Part shown: positions 1-11,931 of the stretch, one piece after another | How the letters are laid out: each line of letters begins with the position of its first letter | How positions within the stretch are numbered: position 1 is the first letter of the stretch | NCBI GenBank assembly: GCA_947311845.1 | Contig: CAMZMU010000115.1 | Span: 32,147,076-32,211,075 of the forward strand | Source: Poa pratensis | Lineage: Eukaryota; Streptophyta; Magnoliopsida; Poales; Poaceae | DNA: 64,000 bases | Direction: 5' to 3' | Notes under the pieces: model-generated | The model's input: only the letters and a program-made list of their open reading frames with translations | What the model was told of the DNA's origin: nothing | Databases searched by the model: none | Translations under genes and position numbers: made by a program

Positions 1-267
1 TGGAGTACCCGGGAAACAAAGCGTTTTTCCATCTTCTTCTTAGCACTCTTAGCTGTAGAAGCCTTTGGATGCCCTCCATTCACGTTCCCGTCAGTTCCAT
101 TAGAACAACAGGAACTCCAGCTGAACTGCCGCCGGCCGTGGACGAGCTGTCACAACCGCAGCCACGACTTCAGCCAGCACAGGTACTGCAAGTGGTATCG
201 CAGCAACCTGTTTGCGACCCTCGCTTGTTGCAAAACTAGCCGGGAAGCTGTCGATCCTAGGAGCTTT

Positions 268-1346
268 TGAAAGATTGGAATATTGATTGTATTGCTTGAT
301 CTAGATTGATTATAATGAGCCACGGTGGACTGTATATAAAGAGGTATAAAATTTGGAGAATACGAAACCTAATAGAGATAGACTTGAAACGCAATTCCTA
401 AAATTAACAAATATATCTAAACCGTAATATACTCTTGGCACGCCTTGCCGAGCTTGCCAGACTCGGGAGCGCGTAGGGGACGAAGGCACGCGCCGGTGTT
501 GCCAATACCGGACATGCGAAGACAGGGACCACCAGAACCTTGCGAGCCAGAGTCGGATGAAAAAACAGAGGAGATCTCCGTGATCGGTCGGTGCGTAGCG
601 TAGATTTTTCGCGTTGTTTGCGGAGTAGACGAAAAGGTTGCAAAAATTAATTGAGCAAAAATAAAAATAGACTGCAATTCTGGTGGCCCGATGTGTGTGG
701 ACAAAGACGGCGTGGTGGTTGTTGAAGACGTTTGCTGGTGTAGATAGTTTGTCGGCGATGTAGAGGTAAGATGCTGAGGACGTTCTTAATGTAAAAAATT
801 ATCGGCGATGATGACCACGAGCGTTTGTTGGTGCAGCCTTGTGTTGACGGCGAGGCGTTGTAATGGTCGATGATGTCGAAGACGACCCGGCGTGGGTGGC
901 GACGTGCGGAGGTTGCAGCCGTCGATTGCCGGAGATGAGTCGACGACGTGTTGAAGTAGTGCGCACATGGACGACAGGCGGCGGGCGAGCAATCCGATCT
1001 ATGACGGCGAAAAGAAGAAGAAACGCCGGTCAAGTGGCCGGCGGAAAAATTTTGACGGACGAAGATCTAATCCACTATTGCGCGCCCCGGCTGAGATGAA
1101 TCTCATCGGGGGGCGGCGCGGCGGAATCGTTGGTGGCTAAAACCTAAGCTGCAAAGCAGATTGCTCTGATACCATGAAAGATTGCGGAATGTTGATTGTA
1201 TTGCTTGATTCTAGATTGATTACAATGAGACACGGTGGGACTGTATATAAAGGGGTACAAACTTGAAGACTACGAACCTAGTAGGATCAACTTGGAACAC
1301 AATCCTAAATTATCAAATATATCTAAACCGTATTATACTCTTAACA
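268..1346 (-). mobile_element. TRIM-like (non-autonomous Copia-type) LTR retrotransposon
   Basis: Two near-identical direct repeats of 173 and 172 bases (268-440 and 1,175-1,346) begin TG and end CA. They flank a 734-base interior. Read on the minus strand, the left LTR is followed immediately by TGGTATCAGAGC, the standard plant initiator-methionine tRNA primer-binding site (plus-strand 1,163-1,174). CTTT at 264-267 and 1,347-1,350 is a 4-base target duplication, and the undisrupted sequence GGAGCTTTTAATGG is seen at the equivalent place near 26,390. The interior has no gag or pol motif I can recognise, so the element must have depended on enzymes from another element. The small size fits the TRIM class. 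Confidence 0.85.
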
Positions 1347-1386
1347 CTTTTAATGGCCCTATTTGGAAGAGCGTGTCACCAATCAC

Positions 1387-1810
1387 TCGAGTGCTCTGAT
1401 CATGTATAAATTGATCATGTCTGTCTGTCCGCCTAATTTTTTTATCCTGATGCCTTCCATTCTTATGAGCTATGCACTACTCCATGAGGAAGCAGATAAA
1501 CGATGTTGGCAATGACTTTAGAAGATCTGGCATTTTGTATACCATTACTATGACTTTGAGTCTAACTGTATACACTTTTTCTTTGCGATAGTGAAAAGGG
1601 TGAAGGTGAGGTTAGCTGGTTAGGAGTGAAGGAAAGACTTATGCGTATATTAGATGAGCGTGATGACAAGAATATGCATTGATGCTCGTAAATAAGAGAA
1701 AAAAGAGATGTTGCTGTGGTACTACTATATGTAGAATGGTAGGTGGACTTATATGCATTGGTTACCACGAGGGCCGGGACATGTAAATTAGCAGACAGCG
1801 AACACAACTA
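1387..1810 (+). repeat. Promoter-like unit, copy in left arm
   Basis: One of eight related units in the window (others near 4,270, 5,090, 11,090-11,480 inverted, 16,670, 22,040, 26,430 and 36,430). All share TCATGTATAAATT, then a TATCCTGATG block, a CTACTCCA.GAGGAAGCAG block, GTATACACTTTCTTTT, a TATA-like run before GATGAGCG and a TGGTAGGTGGAC block. Here the TATA-like part is degraded (CGTATATTAGATGAGCG). Whether any unit is a working promoter is inference. Confidence 0.6.
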
Positions 1811-2745
1811 TGTGTTCCTAGGAGCCCCGCGGTGTTTAGGCTTCCACAAAATATGTGTTTCTAGTTATACATTGAGCCTTTTACAAGTCATCACTTTTAT
1901 GAGGACCATAACTTTCTTGTTACTGTGAGAATCTGAGTATGAAAAAGTTAGTGCCAATTATTTAACTGATTCATTTTTACTGTCAGTGTGAATAAATTGC
2001 ATATGAACGTTAACCAAGAGTGATGGTCCAAAATATCAAATTCCCAGGCGAGGATAAAATAATTAATGTGTCCAGGTTTAAAGATCTCCAGGGAAAAAAA
2101 ATGTGTTAGATCTTGAAAAGAGGCTTAAAGTGTCACGGGCACTTGGCATTCCATTTATCATACTTTTCAGTTTTAGTACTTTTGAGTCAGTTCTTTCATA
2201 ATCAACTTTGGGTTTAACCTATCTAAATTATAGATGATTATGTATTTTTCCGTTAGAGGCTAGAGCTTTAGATCATGATAATACTGGAGGAAGTATGGAA
2301 AAGGGGGCTATCATGGCTTGAGCCTCTTCTTGTATATTGCATAATCTTTGGAAACAGTTATTAGCCTGATAGGTGAAAGGTTTTTTTCTGCGGTTGACAA
2401 GTTGAATTTATCAGTTGTTTGATAGGTATAAAATTCTTTGTAGGCTTATTGATAATATGAACAGATACATCTAATTTGTGATCCATATTTAGATATTTTT
2501 ACTTAACCCAAAGTCTCTGAAATTGTGTTTTGAGTGAAAGTGTGATTGCTTTTCCATTAAGCCTACTAATATGTGTGTGTCAAATGTTTGACTTGTTTCC
2601 TGCTTATCTTTCATGCAAGATTGACCGCTACCGCAACATGCTTTCACCTTTCATACGCTCGCCACTTGTTTGATAATTTCAATGAATTTGGTGGGCAAAT
2701 CAGTCCTTTTATGCCAGACTAAGGTGGGAGATCAACGAAGACCTC

Positions 2746-3047
2746 TTTTGGAGCTCGGGCTACATGGTGGCTGTTTTTTTTTTTTTTTTTGAAAATTTGA
2801 AATTGCACAAAAAAGACAAACTGGTGGAATCTGGGTGGTGAACAATACAGAGCTTCAAAATTTGAATTTTTCACTGATTTGTCTTTTTTGTATAGACCAA
2901 AATATAACGAATTTGGAGTTGAAATTTTGCATGGTTGTAGATCTCGACAATATCTTCACCGGATTTTTTTTCGCGATTTTTGGGAAATTTAAATGTCAAT
3001 TTCAAATTTTCAAAAAAAACGGCCACCATGTAGCTCGGCCTCCAAAA
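2746..3047. mobile_element. Fold-back MITE (family 1, copy a)
   Basis: About 300 bases with inverted ends: TTTTGGAGCTCGGGCTACAT at the left and the complementary TGTAGCTCGGCCTCCAAAA at the right. The interior also folds on itself (AAAAAAGACAAA near 2,810 against TTTGTCTTTTTT near 2,878). It is absent at the matching place in the right arm, so it inserted after the inverted duplication. A second member of the family is at 35,732-36,118. The superfamily is not identified. Confidence 0.7.
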
Positions 3048-4209
3048 GTCCTCTCTCACTGCTTACATATTTTAGTAACTACCTTACACTTCCCACTTTT
3101 TATGGCAATCACAATGAACTTTGCTAGGACTAGTCTTCTGGCTCTCACTTTCCCTTCTTGTGTTGTTCTGATATTATGGTTAGTATAATCGACTCTATTG
3201 GACTGATGTCTCAACTATCTGTTTGTACTATCCCCGAACAAATTTCAAAAAAAAAAAATTGTACTATCCCCGAACAGCAAAAATTCACTATGCACTTGTC
3301 ACTTTGAACGTGAGAACGGGCTTGCATATTGTCACTTTGATACTCTCATAATGGTCGATTGAGTATACTCTTCTCAGGTTATTTTTTCGAACCACACTGG
3401 TGCAATATTTAATTTTTTCCAAGCCTGCGACTTAAGACAAGTTGTGTGGTTAATCGATCGAGCGGCTACCTGTTGTCTTTTTTTCGTGGTATGAAAGCCC
3501 TCCCAGGCGAATAATATACTCAACAGTGTACTGCTTTGTCCTGCCGCGTTGGTCTGGCGGAAAGTCCATTTGGGACGCTGAGCTCCATGCATGGAGCTCG
3601 GTTATTCCAAAAAAAAAAAATCTACATTTTCATGTTTCCCAAATTTCAGGTATCATGAGACATTTCTCCTATATGATTCATTTTCTATATTTTACCATAA
3701 TCTTCATCTCTACTCTTAGCTGCTCTGGACATCCCTTGTTGAAGTTTATAAGGAGTGTCGAGATTTTGGAGTGTGTAGATTGTATGGATGGTGCTCTTTA
3801 GACCAAATGATCCAAATTTTTCAGTACATGGGAATAATATAACTTCTATCGGACAATTCTAACATGAGATCAGATGATATAATCCGAGAATAACAGGACA
3901 CACTTTTTTTTAGTTTTTTTCCCCATTGTTTTCGTGCGTAGAGAAGTTGAGAAACAAAGTCGTTTGCAACTGAAGGCGAGAAGTTTAGACTGAAAAGAAC
4001 TAAATTTTCCATTACCTACTTTGTTGCCTTGGAAATAAAGTAAGTTGTGCTATTTAAATTATTGTTAGATAGAAAGAAATTGCTTACAAGATGCAACATA
4101 TAGAAATTTTCCAATCGGCGGACAAATTTTACTGTATCAGAAAACATAATTTGTTACATTTGTTAGATCCAAGCAAATTCGTCATGCACCGCAAATAAAG
4201 TTTTGGCAA

Positions 4210-4630
4210 GCAAAGAATCCCCGATGTTGTGAATGCTTGTTTGCTTGAACCTGACACTCCTAGGGCCGTACTCAGATGAGTAGGAAGTGCTCCAATCATG
4301 TATAAATTTACTACATGGTTTGCCCTGCCCTGTTTCTTTTCTATCCTGATGTCTTCTATTCTCAAAGCTAAGACTACTCCACGATGAAGCAGATAAGCAA
4401 AGGCAACTGCCACTAGCATCTTGGATGTTTAACTACGAGTGTGAACCGTATAGACATTCTTTTTCTCGATGAGTCAAGAGGATGAAGATGAGAAGTGAAG
4501 GGCAGGTGTATCTATATATAGATGAGCGCGTCTTGCAAGAAGATGATGATGTCTTGAACGTGGTACTATAGTATGGTAGGTGGTCTCAATTTGGTTTAAG
4601 AGCGTCAGGACACGTGAAGCAGGCAGTGAA
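4210..4630 (+). repeat. HOP2 upstream unit, tandem copy 1a
   Basis: This block (GATCCAAGCAAATTCGTCAT ... GACACGTGAAGCAGGCAGTGA) recurs about 760 bases downstream at 4,970-5,395 as a diverged direct repeat. Both match the sequence that precedes the intact HOP2 gene (21,975-22,320). A TATA-like TATATATAGATGAGCG run lies at about 4,512. It contains no coding sequence I can support. Confidence 0.7.
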
Positions 4631-4969
4631 CAATTTCCTGACGCCTGATACATTCACGGTGGTCTTGAGGCATCCGTCTGGGAAAGATCGTGTTTTGACA
4701 TGGGTGACTTCGTCAGGAAAGTCTAGAAATTTTCTTAACGGGAGCCCAAACAAACCGTCAGGAATACCGTATGCCGTTCGGAGCGACGACTCTATACACG
4801 AGTACAAGACGAAGCATTGAGTAACTAACCTCTGTAGCTAGGATAGTTGACTACGTGCACTCAGGATACCTCTCGGGCATGATGCCGTAGGACTAGGTGC
4901 AACACAAATAAACACTAACAGCTAGGGAACGAGTCACACTCGCTAACAGATAGATCCAAGCAGGTTCGA
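4631..4969. other. Unassigned insert between tandem upstream units
   Basis: About 340 bases with no counterpart in the other HOP2 upstream copies. It starts at the point where the other copies continue into HOP2 leader sequence, so it is either an insertion or the remnant of another repeat. A short open frame on the plus strand (4,614-4,820) has no recognisable domain. I see no gene here. Confidence 0.4.
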
Positions 4970-5395
4970 CATACACCGCAATGAAGTTTTGGCAAGCAAA
5001 GAATTCCCGATGTTGTGGATCCCAAGTCGCCGCCAAGTTGTTTTGGTTGAACCTTGAAGTTACTGTACCGCACTCAGTTGAGTAGCAAGTGTTCCAATCA
5101 TGTAAAAAATTACTAATTGGTGTGCCATGCCCAATTTCTTTTCTATCCTGATGCCTTTATTCTCAAAGCTATGATTGCTCCATGAGGAAACAAATATGCA
5201 AAGGCTTGCAAGAAGATGTGTTGACTTTTTTTGCGATGAGTCAAGAGGATGAAGATGAGAAGTGGAGGGAGGGTTCGTATATAGATGAGCGCGACTTGCA
5301 AGAAGATTGTTGATGTCATGAAAGGAAGTACTATGTATGGTAGGTGGGCTAGATTTGGTTAAGAGCGCCGGGACACGTGAAGCAGGCAGTGAACC
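4970..5395 (+). repeat. HOP2 upstream unit, tandem copy 1b
   Basis: Second of two tandem copies; it joins directly to the leader of the first HOP2 pseudogene. It holds the shared TCATGTA, TATCCTGATG, GTATATAGATGAGCGCGACT and GGGACACGTGAAGCAGGCAG blocks. Confidence 0.7.
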
Positions 5396-5472
5396 CTCGA
5401 GGCAGAGGCCCGTGTTATTGGGCTTCCCTAGAGCCCCATAGCGTTAAGGCTTATCATGGAGCCCTGCGAAGG

Positions 5473-6166
5473 ATAAATCCTATAAATCGCCCGCAGGTGA
5501 TGCTTCAGCCTCGCGTCGCCTACGGGGTGGTGGCGTGGTGGGCCGGCCCGTTTCGGTAGATTTTTTCGCTTTCCTTTTTACTTAGCTATTTTTCCTGTTT
5601 CTTTCATTAATTTTTATTTCTGAACAGTTTTTCAGATTTCGAAAAAAGTTTTAGAGTTGAAATTTGTTTAGATTTTTAAAATTCTTTGAATTTGAAATTT
5701 GTTCAAATTTGAAATTGTTCAACTCAAAAATTGTTCATATTTGAAAATTGTTCAGATTTGAAAATGCACAGATTTGAATTTTGTTCAAATTTAAATTTTT
5801 GTTCAAATTCGAAAGTTGTTCAAATTTAAATTGCTCTGGTTAGAATTTGTTCAAATTGAAATAGTCAGATTTGAAAAAAATTCAAAGTTTGAAATTTGTT
5901 CCGATTCAAAAATTTGTTCAAATTCAAAATTCCGGTTTGAAATTTATTCAAATTCGAAAATTGTTTAGATTCGAAGTGTTCATATTTGAATTTTGTTCAG
6001 ATTTTAAATATTCACTTTTGAAAAATAAGATAAGAAAAATAACACTACCTTCTTCTTTTTTTTAACACTACCTTTTTTGTTGGGCCGCTTGTTGAAGTAG
6101 CCCATGAGGCGATTCCTTCAGCTGACCGATGCTCCGTGCGTCGCCTGCGGGCGACACACAGGAGCT
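5473..6166. mobile_element. Mutator-like non-autonomous element (copy a)
   Basis: The HOP2 leader is interrupted here. CCCTGCGAAGG occurs on both sides (5,462-5,472 and 6,167-6,177) as an 11-base target duplication; other HOP2 copies read through with a single CCTGCGAAGG. The ends are inverted: TCGCCCGCAGGTGATGC at the left against TCGCCCGCAGGCGACGC read from the right. The interior (about 5,600-6,020) is a degenerate AT-rich array of GTTCAAATTTGAAA-type units. There is no transposase. The long target duplication and GC-rich ends fit the Mutator superfamily (9-11 bases), but this is inferred. A larger relative is at 46,345-48,230. Confidence 0.75.
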
Positions 6167-6203
6167 CCCTGCGAAGGGCCTCGCCCATGCCGCCCACGCT
6201 AGG

Positions 6204-6216
6204 AGTTTGGCGGGAA
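6204..6216 (+). promoter_or_regulatory. E2F-like site in HOP2 pseudogene copy 1
   Basis: AGTTTGGCGGGAA matches the E2F-type site of the intact HOP2 leader (22,491-22,503) with slight change. It is 200 bases before the former start codon. Confidence 0.5.
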
Positions 6217-6415
6217 TTCAACACGTCAGTAAAAAACGTGAGCCCCATCTGTTAGTGACCCGCATCACAGTAGAGGCCAAACCCTTCTCCCCTTCCCGTC
6301 TTCTCCCCAACTTTTTTCCTCACCTCCTTTCTTCCCTTCGTCCCGTTCAATCCACGAACACAGTAAGTCGGCGGCGGCGAAGCAGGCGGAGGAAGTGCAC
6401 GCGAGGGCGGGCGCA

Positions 6416-8100
6416 ATGCCGCCTAAATCAGACAGCGTGAGGAAGGTATGAGCCCTGCCGATCCACCCACCACTCGTAACCCCTGATTTGACCACCCCCG
6501 CGACTCCTCCCCCAATTCCAACATTCGCTTGCTCGGTGTCGTCTGTATATCTGAATGTCTGTCACTGATCTTCTTACTGGATTCCTATGCAGGAATCGTC
6601 CTCACCTACGTCAACGAGGTAACGACCCCCTCTGCTAAAAAAATCCTCTCCTGAAACCCCAAATGCCTGCTTCGTTAGGTTTCACCTTGTGCTTGCTGCC
6701 GTACTTGCACGATGAGGGTTGTTAGTTTTTTTTCTCCCATCATGCATCTTTTGGGTTTGGTCCCGGGTGGAATGTTTGTAAACTTTAGCAGGGTGGCTCG
6801 TTCTATTGCAAACGATGGTAGGTAGAATCTGCCGCAGTTTAGATACATGCGTATATGTCAGGAGCGCGTAATGGAGTAACTTCTTTTTGGTGGGCACACG
6901 GGAATTAAGGCGATGATTAATTGCGGGGAGGCTCGTGGTAATAACTGCTCTTTGATTTGTGCTGGTATCATCCATATTTTCTTTGTGTTATGTTAAAAAA
7001 AACCACAATTTTAATTCTAGATAACCGATCTATGAGCATTTCATTACTTTGTTTATCATTGGGTTGACAGAACTCCAGATGACTGAAGCTGTGTCACCCT
7101 TCAGTTCACACTAGTCTTTGGAATTTTGTGCTGATTGTAAGACTGAGAGAGTTGTCTCTAACTCGATAAATAGTTCCCTTTTAAACTTCTTTCCTGCTAC
7201 TTAAACTCTTTCCTCTCAATTAGCACTATTCGTTTGCGATTGTTTAAGAATTTTCTGAGGCTAACTGTGACTGCAAAAGGTCACTTGAAGTGCTTACAAA
7301 ATGGAGATATAGTATTTCCAGATCAGTTTTGTCTTCTTCAGTATAGGCTGTTTTTATGTATCAGGAAGGTTTTATAATTGTATACATCTGAAGCGTTAGT
7401 GCATTGCTGCATAGTTATCATTATGACGATTAGTTTTACAGAGCGTTTCTCTCGGACAGTGCTCTTACATTAATTTTTGTTAGGGACCAACCATCCATGC
7501 AATGAGAAAATTATTTGAAAGCAGTTCTATATTGTGCTTGAACTTTAATGCAGAATATCAAGAGATGCACAAAGTGGTCAGCTTTAGATGATTTCAAAAT
7601 TATCCTGTTCCCCTCAATTTTTGTACCATACATCAAGTGTTTACATTAGTAAGCAAGTGTATATTAACAATTACTATGATTCTGCAGCAAAACAGGCCAT
7701 TGAATTCTCAGAATGTAACTGATGCACTACAGAAGTTACCCAGTGGATAAAGCGAAAGAGGATGTTCAGGAGCTATGGGATAATATTACTGAGACAGCCC
7801 CAAAGAGCAGAAGGAATTTAAGTTCTTTGTGCCCCTTTTGTTATTAACCCTTTCTCGCTTGATTTATGCATATAGACTTCTTTTGATTTGAACATTTTGA
7901 AATGGCAGGCTCTAATTGGTAGTCACTGCTTATTGTCAGTTAATTTTCTATTGCTGTCACTCTACCAGCCATCCTGCAATGAATGTATTCGTCTTTGCAG
8001 GAAGAACTTGCTCTTGAGTATGATGAAGATGTCGATGAGACTTCCAACCGTACAGTGAAATGCTGGCGTGTCTCAATAAAAGAGAAAAGTTTCTCGCTGA
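6416..8100 (+). pseudogene. HOP2 pseudogene, copy 1 (internal deletion)
   Basis: This is a broken copy of the meiotic HOP2 gene. The exon 1 match (6,416-6,445) has two extra bases before the splice donor. Exon 2 (6,593-6,618) is preserved. Exon 3 begins at 7,688, but after about 50 bases jumps directly into late exon 5 (about 7,738-7,822), so the rest of exon 3, all of exon 4 and most of exon 5 are gone. The join lies at AAGTT, which occurs in both parent exons, as expected of a microhomology deletion. The exon 5 donor has lost a G (AAGTTC instead of AAGGTTC). Exon 6 (8,001-8,100) carries small deletions. The coiled coil and most of the C-terminal domain cannot be made. It lies between the arms of the inverted duplication. 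Confidence 0.92.
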
Positions 8101-8589
8101 TGATGTAGCATGAGAATATCTCAGATCAGATGTATGTTACAGCAGTTTTATCAGACAAGCAGCTCCATGGTTTCGCCAATTTTCTTATGTAGGGTGTTAG
8201 TTGTAGTTGGTCCAGACAGACAATCTTGTCAGCTGATAATATTTCTGCGTCGGTACTTTTAGCTGGTAGTAGCTTAAGTTATAGTTTATCTCATTAAGTA
8301 ATGAGGTTTAAACCAGTGTGTGATAAGATGCTCTTCACTTCTTTAATTATTTCGACAAGCAATGATCTTACTGAAAACTAAGCTTATGGTTGCTCTCCGT
8401 TGGTGAAAAAATTGGAATTGAATTATAATTTATATCTTCCCATTTTTCTTTGTACATTCACATAGTACAAGCAAATTAACAATGAGGAATCTGTATCATA
8501 TGATTGCGAACTAACAATATTAGGATATCAAGAAAACCCTATCTGCTATTGACATATGGTTGCAGCTGAACTGCTAGAGCTAGCCCTCT

Positions 8590-8810
8590 GTATGTCCTGA
8601 CTGAAGGCGGCCTCGGCCTGTACCTGTCATCGGGGGCCTGGACCTGCTCGCGAGAGCTCTATGGTAGCCTTTGCGACAGCCGGCTGCCGTAGCCGCTGAT
8701 TCGAATGCGGCCTGCACCGCAGCTTCCACGTCTTTGGATGTCAGCACGGGTGGGCAGAGACGATGTCGGCATCGGCCCTGTACCTGTCATGATTGGAGCA
8801 CTTCTTCTCA
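8590..8810 (-). pseudogene. IST1-like gene fragment, copy 1
   Basis: The minus strand matches the C-terminal coding region of the IST1-like gene at about 28,200-28,340, including the alanine-rich stretch (ADSNAAC read on the plus strand). It sits about 500 bases beyond the HOP2 pseudogene stop in convergent orientation, just as in the complete pair. The roughly 150 bases that separate GGCCTCGGCCTG from TACCTGTC in the fuller gene are missing, a deletion shared with the fragment near 25,470. It breaks off where the right arm begins. Confidence 0.75.
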
Positions 8811-10193
8811 TCTGAGACGCCCAAGGGGAGTCAAGGTTCAAGCAAACATGGGATCCACAACATCGAGGATTTTGCTTGCCAAAACTTTATTGCCGTCCAT
8901 GTCAAATATGCTTGGATCTAACAAATGTAACAACTTATTTGTTTCTGATCGTGTAAAATTTGTGTCCACCGATTAGAAAATTTCATATGTTGGATCTTGT
9001 AAGTAATTTCTTCTATCTAACAATAATTTCAATAACACAAACTTACTTTTTTTCCAACGCAACAAAGCAGGTAAATGAACAATTTAGTTTTTTTCAATTT
9101 GAACATCTCGCTCTTAGTTAGAACGACTTAGTTTCTCAACTTCACTACAGTTGTTCTCGGATTATGTTGTCTGATCTCATTGTTAGAATTGTCCGATGGA
9201 AGTTCTATAATTCCACATGTACTGAAAGTTGGATCATTTGGTCTAAAGATCACCACCCATGCAATCTACACACTCCAAAATCTCAACACTCCTCATAAAC
9301 TTCAACAAGGGATGTCCAGAGCAGCTAAGAGAAGAGATGAAGATTATGGTAAAATGTAGGAACTGAATAATATTATGAGAAATGTCTCACAATATCTTGA
9401 AATTTTTTGACGAACCATATCTTGAAATTTGAAAACATGAAAATGTTTTTTTTTTTTGGAATACCGAGCTCCATGGAGCTCAGTCTCCAATAGGACTTTC
9501 CGCCAGCTCAACACAGCACGACAAAGCGAAGCAGTACACTACTGTTGAGTATTTATTCGCCTAGGAGGGCTTTCCATACCACGAAATAAAGAATAGGTAA
9601 GCGGCTCGATCGATTACCACACAGCTTATCTTAGGCCGCAAGCTTGGAATTAAGTAAATGTTGCATCAGGTGCTTCGAAAAAATAAACTGAGAATAATAT
9701 ACTCAATCGACCAGTATTGGAGCATCAAAGTGACAATATGCAAGCACGTTCACATGTTCACTGTCTTCCTGGTGCATAATGAAATTTTGCTTGTTCGGGG
9801 ATAGTACAAACAGATAGTTGGAGACATCAGTCCATACAGTCGATTATACTAACCATAATATCAAAATATCACATGAAGGGAAGGTGAGAGCCAAGAAGGA
9901 CTAGTCCCTAGCAAAGTTCATTGCGGATTACCATAAAAAGTGGGAAGTGTAAGGCAGTTACTAAAAAATGTAGCAGTCTCCCACCTTTAGTCTGGCATAA
10001 AAGGACTGATTTTCCCACCAAATTAATTGAAATTACCAAACAAGTGGCGAGTGTAAGAAAGCTGAAAGAATGTTGCGGTAGCAGTCCATCTTGCATGAAA
10101 GATAAGCTAGGAACAAGTTAAATCATTTGACACACACATACAAGTAGGGATCACAAATTAGATGTATCAGTTCATATTATCAATTAGCCTACA

Positions 10194-10390
10194 CCCTCCT
10201 AGGAGGCCCGGCTCTGGGCCAGCGCTGGTGCACTAGGTCTTAGAGCCATCCTACCTCAGACTTGGGATGTACACTGATGTAATTCATTTTTGCTGTCCCG
10301 TACCTCCTAGGAGGGTGTAACTGAAACACTTCTTTCTTTCCAATAAAAAGAAACGCAAAGTTTTTGCGTTTCCTTGAAAAAAAGATTTTT
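10194..10390 (+). mobile_element. Short retroposon tail (SINE/LINE-like) in right arm
   Basis: About 200 bases present in the right arm but absent at the matching place in the left arm (near 2,400-2,440). It ends in a simple AATAAAAAGAAACGCAAAG stretch followed by GAAAAAAAG, like a 3' retroposon tail, and contains CCCTCCTAGGAGG near the start and CCTCCTAGGAGGG near 10,305. No coding sequence. Its class is uncertain. Confidence 0.5.
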
Positions 10391-11089
10391 TTTTCACCTA
10401 TCAAACAACTGATAAATTCAACTTGTCAACCGCAGAAAAACCTTGCACCTATCAGGCTAATAACTGTTTCTGAAGACTAAACAATATACAAGAAGAGGCT
10501 CAAGCCATGATAGCCCCCTTTTCCATGCTTCCTCCAGGTATTATCATGATCGAAAGCTCCAGCCTCAAACGGAATATACATAACCATCTATGGGTTAGAC
10601 AGGTCAAACCCGAAGTTCAGTTTATGAAAGAACTAAGCTCAAAAGTACTAAAACTGAAAAGTATGATCACTGGCCAGTGATAAATGGATGGCCAAGTGCC
10701 TGTGACACTTTAAGCCTCTTTCTTAGATCTAACACAATTTTTTTCCTGGAGATCTTTAAACCTAGACAACATTAATTATTTTATCCTCACATGGGAAGTT
10801 TGATATTTTGGGACCAACACTCTTTGGTTTAACGTTCATATGCAATTTATTCACATTCTGACAGAAAAAATGATATCAGTTAAATAATCGGCATTAACTT
10901 TTTCATCCTCAGATTCTCATCAGTAACATGAAAGTTAAGGTCCTGATAAAAGTTTTGACTTGTAAAGGCTCAATGTATAACTAGGAACATACATTTTGTC
11001 AGAGGAAGCCTAAACACAGCGGGGCTTCATAGAAGCCCAATACCACCGGACTACGAGGAGTTGTTTTCGCTGTCTGCTTTACATGTCCC

Positions 11090-11480
11090 GGCACTCGTGG
11101 TAACCAAGGCATATATAAGTCCGCGTTCTATATAAGTCCACCTACCCTTCTATAGTACCACAGCAACATCTTTTTTTTCTTATTTACGAGCACCAATGCA
11201 TCTTCTTGTCAGTCACGCTCATCTATATATACGCACAAGTCTTTCCTTCACTCCTTTTGACTATCGCAAAGAGAAAGTGTATACAGTTTAGACTCAAAGT
11301 CATAGTCATGGTATACAAGAATGCCAGATCTTCTAAAGTCATTCCCAACATCTTTTGTCTGCTTCCTCATGGAGTAGTGCATAGCTCTAAGAATGGAAGG
11401 CATCAGGATAAAAAAAAGTTAGGCAGACGCACAGACATGGTCAATTTATACATGATCAGAGCACTCGAGTGATTGGTGAC
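11090..11480 (-). repeat. Promoter-like unit, copy in right arm
   Basis: Inverted copy of the shared upstream unit (see 1,387-1,810). A TATA-like run (TCTATATATACGCAC on the plus strand) lies at about 11,211. No coding sequence is supported. Confidence 0.55.
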
Positions 11481-11722
11481 ACGCTCCTCCAAATAGGGCC
11501 ACTAAAAGCTCCTGGGATCGACGGCTTCCCAGCGTAGTTTTGCAACAAGTGCAAGGGGCGAAACAGGTTGCTGGCTGCTGCGATACCATTGGCAGTACCT
11601 TTGGTGGCTGAAGTGGTGGCTCCGCTTGTGACTGCTCCTCCGCCGCCAGCAGCGGTACACATGGAGGTTCCTGCTGTGCCAATTGTGACTGACGGGAACA
11701 AGAATGCAGATGCATCCAAGGC

Positions 11723-11931
11723 TAAAAGAGAGGAAAAGAGATTGGTTTGCCGTGCTTCAATGCATCGGTCTTTGTCATGTATATATAGCCCAGGAGTTAC
11801 AGATAATTACAGGAGTAGTTAGGATCTAAACAATACAACAAACCCTAACTAAATTCGATCTAATCTCAATCCTCAAGGCTTAACGTGCAAGTCACGTTTG
11901 CTCCTATCATGACCTGATACGTCGTTTGACA
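11723..11931 (-). repeat. Copia 3' LTR
   Basis: 209 bases, no difference seen from 16,326-16,534. It contains the last codons and stop of pol (stop at 11,873-11,875) and a TATATATA run. The polypurine tract abuts its plus-strand right end. Confidence 0.93.

Larger units (their letters stand above)
1..4240 (+). repeat. Left arm of large inverted duplication
   Basis: Blocks of this stretch recur in reverse orientation at 8,840-11,722 and 16,535-16,640. Matching pairs I checked by eye include 1,370-1,560 with 11,260-11,500, 3,480-3,620 with 9,440-9,560, and 4,130-4,240 with 8,850-8,960. A third copy of the outer part lies in direct orientation at 26,068-26,870. The arm is interrupted by a TRIM-like LTR element (268-1,346) and a fold-back MITE (2,746-3,047), neither of which is in the right arm. 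No intact gene lies in it; the outermost 260 bases resemble part of the IST1-like locus and a proline/alanine-rich coding fragment read on the minus strand. Confidence 0.85.
8840..11722 (-). repeat. Right arm of large inverted duplication
   Basis: Reverse complement of the left arm (1-4,240), continuing beyond the Copia element at 16,535-16,640. It keeps the sequence that the left arm has on both sides of its TRIM-like insertion, including AAAAGCTCCTGGGATCGA near 11,505 where the insertion would be. It lacks the fold-back MITE of the left arm. It carries its own insertion at about 10,194-10,390. No intact gene. Confidence 0.85.

Noticed and set aside
863..1099. 78-codon open frame in the TRIM-like interior
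   Set aside because: No domain and arginine-rich composition; it lies in non-coding retroelement DNA.
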